This document shows, piece after piece, positions 1 through 11,350 of a DNA stretch of 64,000 nucleotides. Where the stretch lies: the NCBI RefSeq assembly GCF_001612825.1, contig NZ_BDBE01000030.1:434001-498000 (forward strand). Reading direction: 5' to 3'. The position numbers and the translations under genes were made by a program. Position 1 is the stretch's first letter; each line of letters starts with the position of its first letter. The notes beneath the pieces are model-generated. The model saw only the letters and a program-made list of their open reading frames with translations. It did no database searches and was not told the origin of the DNA. This stretch comes from Nocardia caishijiensis NBRC 108228 (GTDB lineage Bacteria; Actinomycetota; Actinomycetes; Mycobacteriales; Mycobacteriaceae).

Positions 1-3000
1 CACCCACGCCATCCTCACCCCGTCCGTGCTGAACACCCTCGAACCGGCGCGGCTCCCGAACCTCACCTGCCTCGCGGTGGTCGGCGAAGCCACCGGGGCG
101 GACACCGTGAACCGGTGGGCGCCCGGGCGACGCCTGATGAACCATTACGGGCCGACCGAAACAACGATCTGGGCCACCGGGTCCGCCGCCCTGCACCCGG
201 GGGAACCCGTCACGATCGGCGGACCCGTCCACGGTGTCTCCGTCGCGGTCCTCGACATGTGGTTGCGACCGGCACCGGTCGGAGTCGCCGGAGAGCTCTA
301 CGTCGGCGGCCCGGGTCTGGCGCGCGGCTATGTCGGCCGGGCCGCGACCACCGCCGCCCGATTCATCGCCGACCCGCACTCCGGCAGCGGCGAACGGCTC
401 TACCGCACCGGCGATTCCGTGCGCTGGATACCGGGCCGCACCGGGCTCGAACTGGAATACCTCGGCCGCAACGATCAACAGGTCAAGATCCACGGTTTGC
501 GCATCGAGCCGGGGGAGATCGACATCCAGCTCGCCCGTCATCCCTCGGTTGGCAGCGCCGCCACCGTCACCCGCACCGGCCCCACCGGAGAACCGATCCT
601 GGTGTCCTTCGTCGTCGGCGCACCAGGGCAAACCCTGGACACCACGCGACTACACGACCACCTCGACCACACCCTCGCCCGCTACATGCACCCCGCGGCG
701 ATCGTGGAACTCACGGAGATGCCGGTCACCGCGACCGGCAAGATCGACCGCACAGCGCTGCGACACCACGAACTCGCCGCACCCGACACCACCGGACGCC
801 CACCCGCCACACCGGCCGAACGCACCATGGCAGAGCTGTTCGCACAGGTCCTGAACCTGGACGAGGTGTCAGCCGACAGCAACTTCTTCACCCTCGGCGG
901 CGACAGCATCGTCTCCATGCGCCTGGTCGCCCTCGCCAGAACCGCCGGGCTCGCCCTCACCCCTCGCGAGGTGTTCGAAGGCAAGACGGTGGCCGCCCTC
1001 GCCGCCACCGCCCGCAACGACACCACCGCACCGGGCGCCGACGACAGCTCACGATCACCGCTGGTCACCCTCGACGAACCCGAGATCTCCGTACTGCGGC
1101 AACGGTATCCGGCCCTCACCGAAGTCTGGCCGCTGTCGCCGATGCAGTCGGGTATCCACTTCCACTCCTCCTTCACCACCGGCTCCGCCGACAACTACAC
1201 CGTCCAGACCGCGATCGAATTCACCGGCGAGATCGACACCGACCGCCTGCACCGCGCCACCCAGGCACTCCTGGACCGCCACGACATCCTGCGCGCGGGG
1301 TTCGCCGAAACCGCGACCGGACCACAGCAGATCGTGCTCGGTCACGTCGACACCGACTTCCGCGTCATCGACCTGACCCCGGGACACGATCCCCGCACGG
1401 CCGCCGACATCGCCGCCGCCGACGCCGCGACCGATTTCGACCTCTCCGCGCCACCGCTGATCCGGTTCACCCTGCTCCACCTCGCCCCCCACGTGCACCG
1501 GCTGCTGGTCACCGACCATCACGTGATCCTCGACGGCTGGTCGATGCCCCTGCTGCTGGGCGAACTGCTCGAAAACTACGGCGCACCAGCGCGGATCGGC
1601 ACCACCGAACCCGCCCCCTCCTACCGTGACTACCTGAACTGGCTGCGACACCAGGACCACGCCGCCTCCAGAGCCGCCTGGGCACAGGAATTCGCGGACG
1701 TGGATTCCCCGACCCGTGTCGCCCCGGGAGCGAACATCGCCGGTACCGCCGACGAGGTGAGCGCCGACCTGCCCGCCAACCTGTACGACGCACTCCGTGC
1801 CGTCGCCGCCGACACGGCCGTCACCGTCAACACCACCATCGCGGCGGCCTGGGCGCTGAACCTGCGCGACCTCACCGGCGACACCGATGTGATCTTCGGT
1901 GCCGCGGTGTCGGGGCGGCCACCGGAACTGCCCCAGGTGGAACGAACCCTCGGCATGTTCCTCGACACCATCCCCGTTCGGGTCGAGCTCGCGCCCGCGC
2001 AGACACTGCGCGACCTGCTCATCCGGATCCAGGACCAGCATGCCCGGATGCTCGACCACCACTACATCGGGCTCCCCGAGATCCTTCGCAGCGCCGGTGT
2101 CACCGAATTGTTCGACAGCGCGGTCACTTTCCAGTCGTTCCCGGTCGACCGCCCAGCCCTGCAACGCCTCGTCGACGCCGCCGGTCTGCGCGTCGGAGAG
2201 ATCAGCGGCGTCGACGCCACCCCGTTCCCATTGAGCCTGGTCGTCGCCCCCGACTCGACGGGCCTACGGATCACGCTGCGCTTCCTGACCGACGCCTTCG
2301 ACAGCACCCACGCCGACCACATCCTCACCGGGTTCGTGGACGTCCTCACCCGCATCGCCCGCGACCCCACCACCCGGCTCGGCGCGCTCGCCCTGCCCGC
2401 CACACCAGGCCCCACACACCCGCACACCGCCCAGCACCCCCCGAAGACCCTCGCGGACATCCTCACCGCCACCGCGGCACGCACACCGGACGCCGTCGCC
2501 GCACACGACGGGGAGAGGTCCCTCACCTACCGAGAAATCGACGAACAGTCCACCCGCCTCGCACGCGCCCTACTGCGTCGCGGCGCCCGGCCCGACCGGA
2601 TCACCGCCGTCGCGCTCCCACGCTCCCTCGCCGGTGTCGTCGCCCTGTGGGCGGCGACCAAAGCGGGCACCGCGTTCCTCCCGATCGACCCGAATCTGCC
2701 CGCCGGGCGGATCGAATTCCTGCTGTCGGACTCCGGGGCACAGATCGGCATCACCGACACGGCCACCGCACCGACCCTGCCCGACGGCACCGACTGGCTG
2801 ATCGTCGACGACGAACACACCCGGCGCGGCGTCGCCGCCGAATCACCGGAACCGATCACCGAACCCCGCGTGCGACCCGACCGCGGCGCCTACGTCATCT
2901 ACACCTCCGGCTCCACCGGCACACCCAAAGGCGTCGTGGTCTGCCACCGTGCCCTCACCGACCTGGTGGCGGCCCAGCACCGGACACTGCGGGTCGACGA

Positions 3001-6000
3001 CCGGTCGACGGTCCTGCAGGTCGCGTCCCCCAGTTTCGACGCCAACCTGTTCGAACTGCTCATGGCACACGGGTCAGGCGCACGGCTGGTCATCGCACCA
3101 CCGGAGGTGTACGGCGGCGGCGAACTGGCCGATCTCATTCGGCGCGAGCGCATCTCCCACGCGGTGATCACCCCGTCAGCGTTGGCCACCGTCCCCACCG
3201 ACGACCTCGCTACGCTGCGGGTGCTGGCCACCGCCGGGGAACCGGTCGGACGGGAACTGGTCCAGCGGTGGGCACCGGGGCGCACCATGCTCAACCTCTA
3301 CGGTCCCAGCGAAACCACCATCTGGGCCACCGCGGCCGAACTGTCCGCCGCCACGCCGATCGGAATCGGCCGCCCCGTCGGCCCTGTCTCCACCGTCGTC
3401 CTCGACACCTGGCTGCGGCCCGTCCCCGAGGGCGTGGCAGGTGAGCTGTACCTGTTCGGTCCGGGACTGGCCGAAGGCTATATCGACCGGCCGGGACTGA
3501 CCGCTACCCGGTTCATCGCCTGCCCCTTCGGCAACACCCGCATGTACCGCACCGGCGATCTCGTCCGCCGCGCCACCGACGGAGACCTGGAATTCGTGGG
3601 CCGCAACGACTTCCAGGTGAAAGTGCGCGGCTCGCGTGTCGAACTCGGCGAAATCGACACCGCGCTCTCGGCCCACCCCGACATCGCGTTCGCGACCACG
3701 ATCGCGCACACCGGCGACGGGGGACCGGCACGCCTGGTGTCCTATGTGGTCCCGACACCGGGACAGCACATTTCGGTCGAGACACTCACCGCCGCACTCG
3801 CCGACACACTGCCCACCTCCATGGTGCCCGCCGCGATCATGATCCTCGACGACGTACCGCTCACCGCCCACGGCAAACTCGACCGCGACCGTCTGCCCGC
3901 ACCCGTCTTCGTCGCCCGCGCATACCGGGCACCCACCACCTGGCCCGAAGAGCTCGTCGCCGCCGCCTACGCACAGGTCCTCGGCGTGCCGAGGGTCGGC
4001 GCCGACGACGACTTCTTCGCCCTCGGCGGCGATTCCCTCAGCGCATCGCTGGTGGTGGCCCGCGTCGGCGCCGCACTCGGAATCCGTGTACCGGTGCGCG
4101 CCGTGTTCGAGGCACCGACCGTCGCCGCCCTGGCCCGCCACACCACCACGTTGCGCACCGGTGAGCGAACACCGCTCACCGCCCGCCCACGCACCGAACC
4201 CGTACCGCTGTCACTGGCTCAGCAGCGCATGTGGTTCCTCAACAGGCTAGAACCCGACTCCGCCGCCTACAACATTCCGGTCCTGCTGCGCCTCACCGGA
4301 CACCTCGACACCGACGCCCTGCGCCAGGCGCTGATCGACGTCGTCGCCCGACACGAAGTGCTGCGCACCCGCTACCCCGAAACCGACGGCGAACCCCGAC
4401 AGCTCGTTCTCACCGAACCCGAGCCCGCCCTGCACACCGTCTCCGCCGACCCCACGACCCTCACCGATGCCGTGAACACGTTCGTGCGCAACGGATTCGA
4501 CGTCACCACCGAGGTCCCGCTCCGCATCGGACTGTTCGACCTCGGCACCGGCGAGTACCTACTGGCCCTGGTGGTCCACCACATCGCCGGTGACGGACGG
4601 TCCATGGGACCGCTGGCCCGCGACGTCGTCACCGCCTACGCGGCCCGCGTCGACGGGCACGCACCCCGCTGGCAACCCCTGCCGGTCCAATACGCCGACT
4701 ACGCACAGTGGCAGCGGGAAGTCCTCGGCGCCGACGACGACCCCGCATCGCCGCTCTCCACCCAGCTCCGGTTCTGGCGCGACACCCTCGCCGACGCCCC
4801 CGACCGACTCGACCTGCCCACCGACCGGCCCCGACCGCCCGTCGCGTCACTGGCCGGGGGACGCATCCGATTCGACATCGACGCCCACCTGCACACCCAG
4901 CTGCGCGACCTCGCCCACCGCCGCGGCTGCTCGCTGTTCATGGTGATGCACGCCGCCCTCGCCGCCGTCCTCGGGCGTCTCAGCGGCAGCGACGACGTCG
5001 TGATCGGCACTCCGGTCGCCGGTCGCGGCGAACCCGGCCTCGACGACCTCGTCGGCATGTTCGTCAACACCCTCGCCCTGCGCACATCCGTCCACACCGG
5101 CCAACCTTTCACCGACCTCCTCGCCCGCACTCGCGACACCGACCTGGCCGCCTTCGAACACGCCGATGTCCCGTTCGAACGGGTCGTGGAGGAACTGCAC
5201 CCACAACGCGCCGCCGACCGCCACCCCCTGTTCCAGGTGATGCTCGCCTTCCAGGGCCTCGCCGGGACCGACGTCGAACTCCCGGGCGTCACCGTCTCCC
5301 ACGCCGACATCGACACCGGGCTGACCCCCTTCGACATGCAGCTGATCCTTGCCGACACCTACGCCGACGGGGGAGCGGCGCAAGGACTGCCCGGAACCCT
5401 CACCTACGCCCGCGATCTGTTCGACGAAGCGACCGCGCACAGCTACCTCACGCGGTTGCTCCGAGTCCTCCGAGCCGTCACCACCGACCCGTCAGCAGCC
5501 GTCGGTGACCTCGACTGGCTCGACACCACCGAACACCACGACCTGTCGACCCGAATCGGCCCGCATCCGGCCGGACCCCGGCCACCTGCCCTGCTCCCGG
5601 AGGTCCTCGCCGCCGCCGTCCACGACAACCCCAGCGGCACCGCCGTCGTCTCCGGCGACACCCAACTCACCTACCAGGAGCTCGACACCCGATCCACCCA
5701 GCTGGCACGCCTGTTGATCCGCCGCGGCGCCCGACCCGAACGTCCCGTGCTCGTGGCGACCGGCCGCACCGCGGACGAAGTGATCGCCTGGTGGGCCGTG
5801 GTCAAGACCGGCGCGCCCTACGTCCCGATCGATCCCCGCTATCCCACCGGCCGCATCGAACAGATGGTCACCGACTCGCGCGCCGACCTCGGCATCACAC
5901 TCACCGCCGCACGGCCCCAGCTACCCGACACCGCCGACTGGATCCTGCTCGACTCTCCGACCGACAACACCCGACTCGTCCGCGAATCCGCCGAACCCGT

Positions 6001-9000
6001 CACCGACGCCGACCGGCTCCGGCCACTCCACCCCACCGACATCGCCTACATCGTGTTCACCTCCGGATCCACCGGCCGCCCCAAAGGCGTCGCCGTCACC
6101 CACACCGGAATCGCCGACTTCGTCGCCGGACAACGCCGCAACACCCCACCCGACACCACCGACCGCGTCCTGCACTTCGCCTCACCGTCCTTCGACGCCG
6201 CACTGCTGGAAATCCTGCTCGCCACCGGCCGCGCCGCCACCCTCTGCATCGCCCCCACCGACATCTACGGCGGCGACGAACTGGCCGATTTCCTCCGCAC
6301 CCAGCGCATCACCCACGCCTTCGTCACCCCCGCCGGACTCGCCTCCGTCGATCCCACCGGACTCGACGACCTCCAGAGCATCCTGTCCGGCGGCGACGAG
6401 GTCCCCGCCGACCTCGTCAACCGGTGGGCAGGCAGCGACCGCACGGGCACACGCGAATTCCGGGTCCTCTACGGACCGACCGAAACCACCATGCTCGCCA
6501 CCGCCACCGAACCCCTGCACCCCGGCGAACGACCGACCATCGGTACCCCGCTGCCCGGCATACGGACACTGGTCCTCGACGACCGGCTCCGACCCACACC
6601 CGTCGGTGTGACCGGCGAGCTGTATCTGGCCGGTGCCGCCCTGGCCCGCGGCTACCTCCACCGCACCGCCACCAACGCGGCCCGATTCACCGCCTGCCCG
6701 TACGCCGAACCCGGCAGCCGCATGTACCGCACCGGCGACCTCGTCCGCTGGAACCCCCACGGCAACCTCGAGTTCGTGGGACGCAACGACTTCCAGGTGA
6801 AGGTCCGCGGCTACCGCGTCGAACTCGGCGAAATCGACACCGCACTCGGTGCCCGCCCCGACATCGCCTACGCCGTCACCATCCCACGCCGGGACGGCAC
6901 CGGCCCCGTCACCCTCGTGTCCTATGTCGTCCCGACCCCCGGCGCCGAGATCTCCGTCGAGGCCGTCACCACGGCACTCACCGACACCCTCCCCGCCTAC
7001 ATGGTGCCCGCCGCGATCATGGTCCTCGACCGGATGCCACTGTCACCCAACGGCAAGCTCGATCGCCGAGCCCTCCCCGAACCCGTCGCGCAAGCCCGCC
7101 GGTTCCGTGCCCCCGCCTCCCCGGTCGAGGAAATCGTCGCCGGTGTCTTCAGCGACGTACTCGGCCTCGACCGTGCCGTCGGCGCCGACGACGACTTCTT
7201 CGAACTCGGCGGCAACAGCCTCGTCGCCACCCGGGTCGCCGCCCGCATCGGCGCCGCACTCGACGCCACGGTGCCGGTCGCGATGATCTTCGACGCACCG
7301 ACCGTCGCCACCCTCGCCGCCCGCGCGGAATCGCACGCCGACACCGGCCGCGTCCCCCTCACCCCGCAACCCCGACCCCAGCACATCCCGCTGTCCTACG
7401 CACAGCAGCGCATGTGGTTCCTCAACCGGTTCGAACCCGACTCCGCCGCCTACAGCATTCCCGTCGTCATCCGCCTCACCGGCCATCTCGACACCGACGC
7501 GATGCGACACGCCCTCACCGACATCATCGAACGGCACGAAGTCCTGCGCACGCACTACCCGCACATCGACGGCGAACCCGTGCAAGTCGTCCTACCGGCC
7601 CACCTCACCACACCGTCCCTGCATCCCACCTCGATCACCGACACCGACCTGCCCGCCGTGATCGCCGAATTCCTCGGCACCGTATTCGACGTCACCACCG
7701 AAACACCGTTGCGGGCCCGGCTCTTCGACACCGGACCAGACACCTGGGTACTCGCGGTGGCCCTACACCACATCTGCGCCGACGGATCCTCCCTCGGCCC
7801 CCTGGCCCGCGACATGATGACCGCGTACCAGGCCCGGGTCGACGGCCACCCACCCAGCTGGACACCGCTGCCGGTCCAATACGCCGACTACGCCATCTGG
7901 CAGCACACCGTCCTCGGTTCCGCACACGACCCCGAGTCGCTGCTGCGCGCCCAGATCGACTACTGGACCACCCAACTCGCCGACCTGCCACCACTGCTCG
8001 AACTCCCCACCGACCACCCGCGACCCCCGATCCAGACCTACACCGGCGCCACCGTCGCACTCGCCGTCGACGCCGACCTCCACGCCCGACTCGACAAGGT
8101 CGCACGCGCCAACAACACCACCCTGTTCATGGTGTTCCACGCCGCCCTCGCCGCCACCCTCGGCCGACTCGCCGCCACCGACGACATCGCCGTCGGCACC
8201 CCCTACGCCGGTCGCGGAGAACCCCAACTCGACGACCTCGTCGGCATGTTCGTCAACACCCTCGTCCTACGAACCCGCCTCACCGACCACATGACCTTCA
8301 CCGAACTCCTCGACCACGTCCGCGACACCGACCTCGCCGCGTTCGGCCACGCCGACGTGCCGTTCGAACGCCTCGTCCAAGAACTCAACCCCCTGCGCTC
8401 CCACGCCCACCACCCCCTGTTCCAGGTGATGCTCGCCTTCCAGAACCACACCACCACCGACTTCGAACTGCCCGGCCTCACCGCCTCCGCCATCGAAGTC
8501 GACACCGCGACCTCCCTGTTCGACCTCCAGATCACCGTCTCCGACAACTACGACACCAACGGCACACCCACCGGAATGGACGGCACCCTCACCTACGCCA
8601 CCGACCTGTTCGACCCGGCCACCGCCACCACCATCGCCGACCGCCTGCACCGGATCCTGCACGCCCTGGCCACCGACCCCACCCAGCAGATCCACGACAT
8701 CGACCTCCACGACACCGCCGAACGCGACGCCGTCCTGCACCGGTGGAACGCCACCCGACACCCCCTCGACCCCCACGAAACCCTCCCCGACCTGTTCACT
8801 CACGCCGCCGCCGCACACACCGACCGACCCGCCGTGTCCGCCGACACCGAAACCCTCACCTACGGCGAATTCGCCGCCCGCGTCCACCGCCTCGCCCGCT
8901 GGCTCATCGCCCAGGGCGTCGGCCCCGACACCCTCGTCGCGCTCCGCATGCCCCGATCCCTCGACCAGGTCACCGCCATGTACGCGACCCACGCCGCGGG

Positions 9001-11305
9001 CGGCGGCTACGTACCCATCGACCCCACCCACCCCGCCGATCGCATCGACTACATGCTCGCCACCGCCGCACCGGTCGTCGAACTCACCTCCCTCGACGGC
9101 ATCGACCTCACCGGATACGACGACACCCCCGTCACCCACGCCGACCGCCGTACCCCGCTACGCCCACACAACATCGCCTACGTCCTGTTCACCTCCGGAT
9201 CCACCGGACGCCCCAAAGGGGTCGCGGTACCGCACAACGCGGTCCTCAACCAACTCCACTGGATCATCGACACCTACCGACTCACCGCCGCCGACACCGT
9301 CCTCCAGAAGACCCCCGCCACCTTCGACGTCTCGGTGTGGGAACTGTTCGCCACCCTCGCCGTCGGTGCCCGACTGGTCATCGCCCGCCCCGACGGACAC
9401 ACCGACCCCGCCTACCTCGCCGCCACCATCGACGACCACCAGGTCACCGTCACCTCCTTCGTCCCGTCCATGCTCGCGGCCTTCGCCCACGCAGCCCCGG
9501 CAGCATCCCTGAAATCGCTGCGCGCCCTGCTCGTCGGCGGCGAGGCATTCGGCGCCGACGTCGTGGCCGCCGCGCGAAACACCATGCCCCACACCGCACT
9601 ACACAACCTCTACGGCCCCACCGAATTCACCGTGCACGCCACCGCCCACCCCATCACCGACAGCGACACCGGCAGCACCCCCATGGGCACCCCGGTCTGG
9701 AACGTCCGCGCCCACGTCCTCGACACCCGCCTGCGTCCGGTCCCACCCGGCGTAGCGGGCGACCTGTACCTCGCCGGGAACCAGATCACCCGCGGCTACC
9801 ACGCCCGCCCCGGCCTCACCGCGGAACGGTACGTCCCCGACCCGTTCACCTCCGGCCTGCGGATGTACCGCACCGGCGACCGCGCCCGCCTCCTGCGCAG
9901 CGGCGAACTGGAATACCTGGGCCGCACCGACTTCCAGGTGAAACTCCGTGGCCTGCGCATCGAACTCGGCGAAATCGAAACCGTCCTCGCCGAACACCCC
10001 ACCGTCGCCCGCGCCGTCGCCGCCGTCCACACCGCCGGAACCGGAGACCGGCTCGTCGCCTACCTGGTGCCCACCGTTCGCATGCGCATCGACACCGACG
10101 CCGTCCTCGCCCACGCCGCCGCCGAACTACCCGACTACATGGTCCCGACCACCGTCATGGTGCTCGACACCGTGCCGATCACCGACTCCGGCAAACTCGA
10201 CCGCAAACACCTGCCCGAACCCGTCTTCGACGTGGCGGAATTCCGAGAACCGGAATCCTGGCTGGAAAGCGAGGTCGCCCGCGTCTACGGGCACGTCCTC
10301 GGCATGGCCCGCGTCGGCGCCGACGACGACTTCTACGCACTCGGCGGCAACTCCCTCAAATCGGTGCAGGTGGTCAGCGAACTCCGCGAGGAACTCCACT
10401 ACGAGATCCCCGTCAGCTGGATCCTGTCCGACCCGCGCCCCACCGACCTCGCCAAACGCATCGAAAGCGGTATGCGCACCGGCGACATCCACACCGAACC
10501 TGCCACACCCGGATTCGACGTTCTGCTACCGATCCGCACCACGGGCACGCAACACCCGCTGTTCTGCGTCCATCCCGCCTCCGGTCTGGCCTGGAGCTAC
10601 CGGCCACTCGCCGAATACCTGACCGAGGACCGGCCGATCTACGGAATCCAGTCACCACAACTCAGCGGCGAAACCGGCCCGACCACCATCGAGCACACCG
10701 CCCGCCGCTACCTCGACGAGATCCGCACCATCCAGCCGCACGGCCCGTACCACCTGCTCGGTTGGTCGCTCGGCGGCCAGATCGCCCACGCCATCGCCGC
10801 CGAAATCCGCGCCGCCGGAGAACACGTCGCGCTACTGGCCTTACTCGACGCCGAAGCCGACGGATTCGATCGCGCGGCGCTCACCACCGTGACGGCCGGG
10901 GAACTCGTCGCCAATCTCGGCCCCGTGATGGGGATCGACTTCGTACCCCCCGACGCCACCGCCGAGGAAGCCGCCGCGCTGATCGAACAGAAACTGGGGG
11001 AGCGGCTCGGCATCGACGCCGCCCTCATCCAGCGCATGACCGACGCCTACAACCAGTCCCTCCAGGCAGCCGCAAACTGGCGACCACCGGTACTCGACTG
11101 CGACATGCTGTATTTCACCGCCACCCGCGAACGCCGTGCCGACGCTGCCGGTCACCACGGATGGGCATCGTACGTCCGCGGGCACATCACCGATGTCGAC
11201 ATCGACGCGACCCACCTGGCCATGACCGAACCCGCGATCCTGGCCGACATCGCGCGCGTCTTGAACGAACAACTCGATCGGGAAGCGGCCGGACACAGCG
11301 GCTGA
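1..11305 (+). CDS. Non-ribosomal peptide synthetase, C-terminal part with thioesterase (5' truncated by window edge)
   Basis: Codons are in frame from base 2, so the gene continues upstream. Domain order: C-terminal part of A1 (YGPTETT near 145), PCP1 (GGDS, Ser codon 905), C (PLSPMQ motif near 1130, HHVILDG near 1517), A2 (TSGSTGTPKG near 2905), PCP2 (Ser codon 4034), C (AQQRMWFLNR; HHIAGDG near 4579), A3, PCP3 (GGNS near 7205), C (HHICADG near 7763), A4 (TSGSTGRPKG near 9190), PCP4 (GGNS near 10340), then a type I thioesterase (GWSLGG near 10760). The protein would activate and join at least four residues and release the peptide. No epimerisation or methylation domain is visible, although the first condensation domain has the motif usual for D-donor acceptors. 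My by-eye specificity residues are DAFVAALIW (A2), DALFLGLML (A3) and DVWSLGLVH (A4); I assign no substrate. The product is unknown. Confidence 0.97.
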   Translation, partial: THAILTPSVLNTLEPARLPNLTCLAVVGEATGADTVNRWAPGRRLMNHYGPTETTIWATGSAALHPGEPVTIGGPVHGVSVAVLDMWLRPAPVGVAGELYVGGPGLARGYVGRAATTAARFIADPHSGSGERLYRTGDSVRWIPGRTGLELEYLGRNDQQVKIHGLRIEPGEIDIQLARHPSVGSAATVTRTGPTGEPILVSFVVGAPGQTLDTTRLHDHLDHTLARYMHPAAIVELTEMPVTATGKIDRTALRHHELAAPDTTGRPPATPAERTMAELFAQVLNLDEVSADSNFFTLGGDSIVSMRLVALARTAGLALTPREVFEGKTVAALAATARNDTTAPGADDSSRSPLVTLDEPEISVLRQRYPALTEVWPLSPMQSGIHFHSSFTTGSADNYTVQTAIEFTGEIDTDRLHRATQALLDRHDILRAGFAETATGPQQIVLGHVDTDFRVIDLTPGHDPRTAADIAAADAATDFDLSAPPLIRFTLLHLAPHVHRLLVTDHHVILDGWSMPLLLGELLENYGAPARIGTTEPAPSYRDYLNWLRHQDHAASRAAWAQEFADVDSPTRVAPGANIAGTADEVSADLPANLYDALRAVAADTAVTVNTTIAAAWALNLRDLTGDTDVIFGAAVSGRPPELPQVERTLGMFLDTIPVRVELAPAQTLRDLLIRIQDQHARMLDHHYIGLPEILRSAGVTELFDSAVTFQSFPVDRPALQRLVDAAGLRVGEISGVDATPFPLSLVVAPDSTGLRITLRFLTDAFDSTHADHILTGFVDVLTRIARDPTTRLGALALPATPGPTHPHTAQHPPKTLADILTATAARTPDAVAAHDGERSLTYREIDEQSTRLARALLRRGARPDRITAVALPRSLAGVVALWAATKAGTAFLPIDPNLPAGRIEFLLSDSGAQIGITDTATAPTLPDGTDWLIVDDEHTRRGVAAESPEPITEPRVRPDRGAYVIYTSGSTGTPKGVVVCHRALTDLVAAQHRTLRVDDRSTVLQVASPSFDANLFELLMAHGSGARLVIAPPEVYGGGELADLIRRERISHAVITPSALATVPTDDLATLRVLATAGEPVGRELVQRWAPGRTMLNLYGPSETTIWATAAELSAATPIGIGRPVGPVSTVVLDTWLRPVPEGVAGELYLFGPGLAEGYIDRPGLTATRFIACPFGNTRMYRTGDLVRRATDGDLEFVGRNDFQVKVRGSRVELGEIDTALSAHPDIAFATTIAHTGDGGPARLVSYVVPTPGQHISVETLTAALADTLPTSMVPAAIMILDDVPLTAHGKLDRDRLPAPVFVARAYRAPTTWPEELVAAAYAQVLGVPRVGADDDFFALGGDSLSASLVVARVGAALGIRVPVRAVFEAPTVAALARHTTTLRTGERTPLTARPRTEPVPLSLAQQRMWFLNRLEPDSAAYNIPVLLRLTGHLDTDALRQALIDVVARHEVLRTRYPETDGEPRQLVLTEPEPALHTVSADPTTLTDAVNTFVRNGFDVTTEVPLRIGLFDLGTGEYLLALVVHHIAGDGRSMGPLARDVVTAYAARVDGHAPRWQPLPVQYADYAQWQREVLGADDDPASPLSTQLRFWRDTLADAPDRLDLPTDRPRPPVASLAGGRIRFDIDAHLHTQLRDLAHRRGCSLFMVMHAALAAVLGRLSGSDDVVIGTPVAGRGEPGLDDLVGMFVNTLALRTSVHTGQPFTDLLARTRDTDLAAFEHADVPFERVVEELHPQRAADRHPLFQVMLAFQGLAGTDVELPGVTVSHADIDTGLTPFDMQLILADTYADGGAAQGLPGTLTYARDLFDEATAHSYLTRLLRVLRAVTTDPSAAVGDLDWLDTTEHHDLSTRIGPHPAGPRPPALLPEVLAAAVHDNPSGTAVVSGDTQLTYQELDTRSTQLARLLIRRGARPERPVLVATGRTADEVIAWWAVVKTGAPYVPIDPRYPTGRIEQMVTDSRADLGITLTAARPQLPDTADWILLDSPTDNTRLVRESAEPVTDADRLRPLHPTDIAYIVFTSGSTGRPKGVAVTHTGIADFVAGQRRNTPPDTTDRVLHFASPSFDAALLEILLATGRAATLCIAPTDIYGGDELADFLRTQRITHAFVTPAGLASVDPTGLDDLQSILSGGDEVPADLVNRWAGSDRTGTREFRVLYGPTETTMLATATEPLHPGERPTIGTPLPGIRTLVLDDRLRPTPVGVTGELYLAGAALARGYLHRTATNAARFTACPYAEPGSRMYRTGDLVRWNPHGNLEFVGRNDFQVKVRGYRVELGEIDTALGARPDIAYAVTIPRRDGTGPVTLVSYVVPTPGAEISVEAVTTALTDTLPAYMVPAAIMVLDRMPLSPNGKLDRRALPEPVAQARRFRAPASPVEEIVAGVFSDVLGLDRAVGADDDFFELGGNSLVATRVAARIGAALDATVPVAMIFDAPTVATLAARAESHADTGRVPLTPQPRPQHIPLSYAQQRMWFLNRFEPDSAAYSIPVVIRLTGHLDTDAMRHALTDIIERHEVLRTHYPHIDGEPVQVVLPAHLTTPSLHPTSITDTDLPAVIAEFLGTVFDVTTETPLRARLFDTGPDTWVLAVALHHICADGSSLGPLARDMMTAYQARVDGHPPSWTPLPVQYADYAIWQHTVLGSAHDPESLLRAQIDYWTTQLADLPPLLELPTDHPRPPIQTYTGATVALAVDADLHARLDKVARANNTTLFMVFHAALAATLGRLAATDDIAVGTPYAGRGEPQLDDLVGMFVNTLVLRTRLTDHMTFTELLDHVRDTDLAAFGHADVPFERLVQELNPLRSHAHHPLFQVMLAFQNHTTTDFELPGLTASAIEVDTATSLFDLQITVSDNYDTNGTPTGMDGTLTYATDLFDPATATTIADRLHRILHALATDPTQQIHDIDLHDTAERDAVLHRWNATRHPLDPHETLPDLFTHAAAAHTDRPAVSADTETLTYGEFAARVHRLARWLIAQGVGPDTLVALRMPRSLDQVTAMYATHAAGGGYVPIDPTHPADRIDYMLATAAPVVELTSLDGIDLTGYDDTPVTHADRRTPLRPHNIAYVLFTSGSTGRPKGVAVPHNAVLNQLHWIIDTYRLTAADTVLQKTPATFDVSVWELFATLAVGARLVIARPDGHTDPAYLAATIDDHQVTVTSFVPSMLAAFAHAAPAASLKSLRALLVGGEAFGADVVAAARNTMPHTALHNLYGPTEFTVHATAHPITDSDTGSTPMGTPVWNVRAHVLDTRLRPVPPGVAGDLYLAGNQITRGYHARPGLTAERYVPDPFTSGLRMYRTGDRARLLRSGELEYLGRTDFQVKLRGLRIELGEIETVLAEHPTVARAVAAVHTAGTGDRLVAYLVPTVRMRIDTDAVLAHAAAELPDYMVPTTVMVLDTVPITDSGKLDRKHLPEPVFDVAEFREPESWLESEVARVYGHVLGMARVGADDDFYALGGNSLKSVQVVSELREELHYEIPVSWILSDPRPTDLAKRIESGMRTGDIHTEPATPGFDVLLPIRTTGTQHPLFCVHPASGLAWSYRPLAEYLTEDRPIYGIQSPQLSGETGPTTIEHTARRYLDEIRTIQPHGPYHLLGWSLGGQIAHAIAAEIRAAGEHVALLALLDAEADGFDRAALTTVTAGELVANLGPVMGIDFVPPDATAEEAAALIEQKLGERLGIDAALIQRMTDAYNQSLQAAANWRPPVLDCDMLYFTATRERRADAAGHHGWASYVRGHITDVDIDATHLAMTEPAILADIARVLNEQLDREAAGHSG

Positions 11306-11350
11306 CCGCCTCCCAGTACTACCGGGCGAACTTCAGGGAACTCGGTACGT

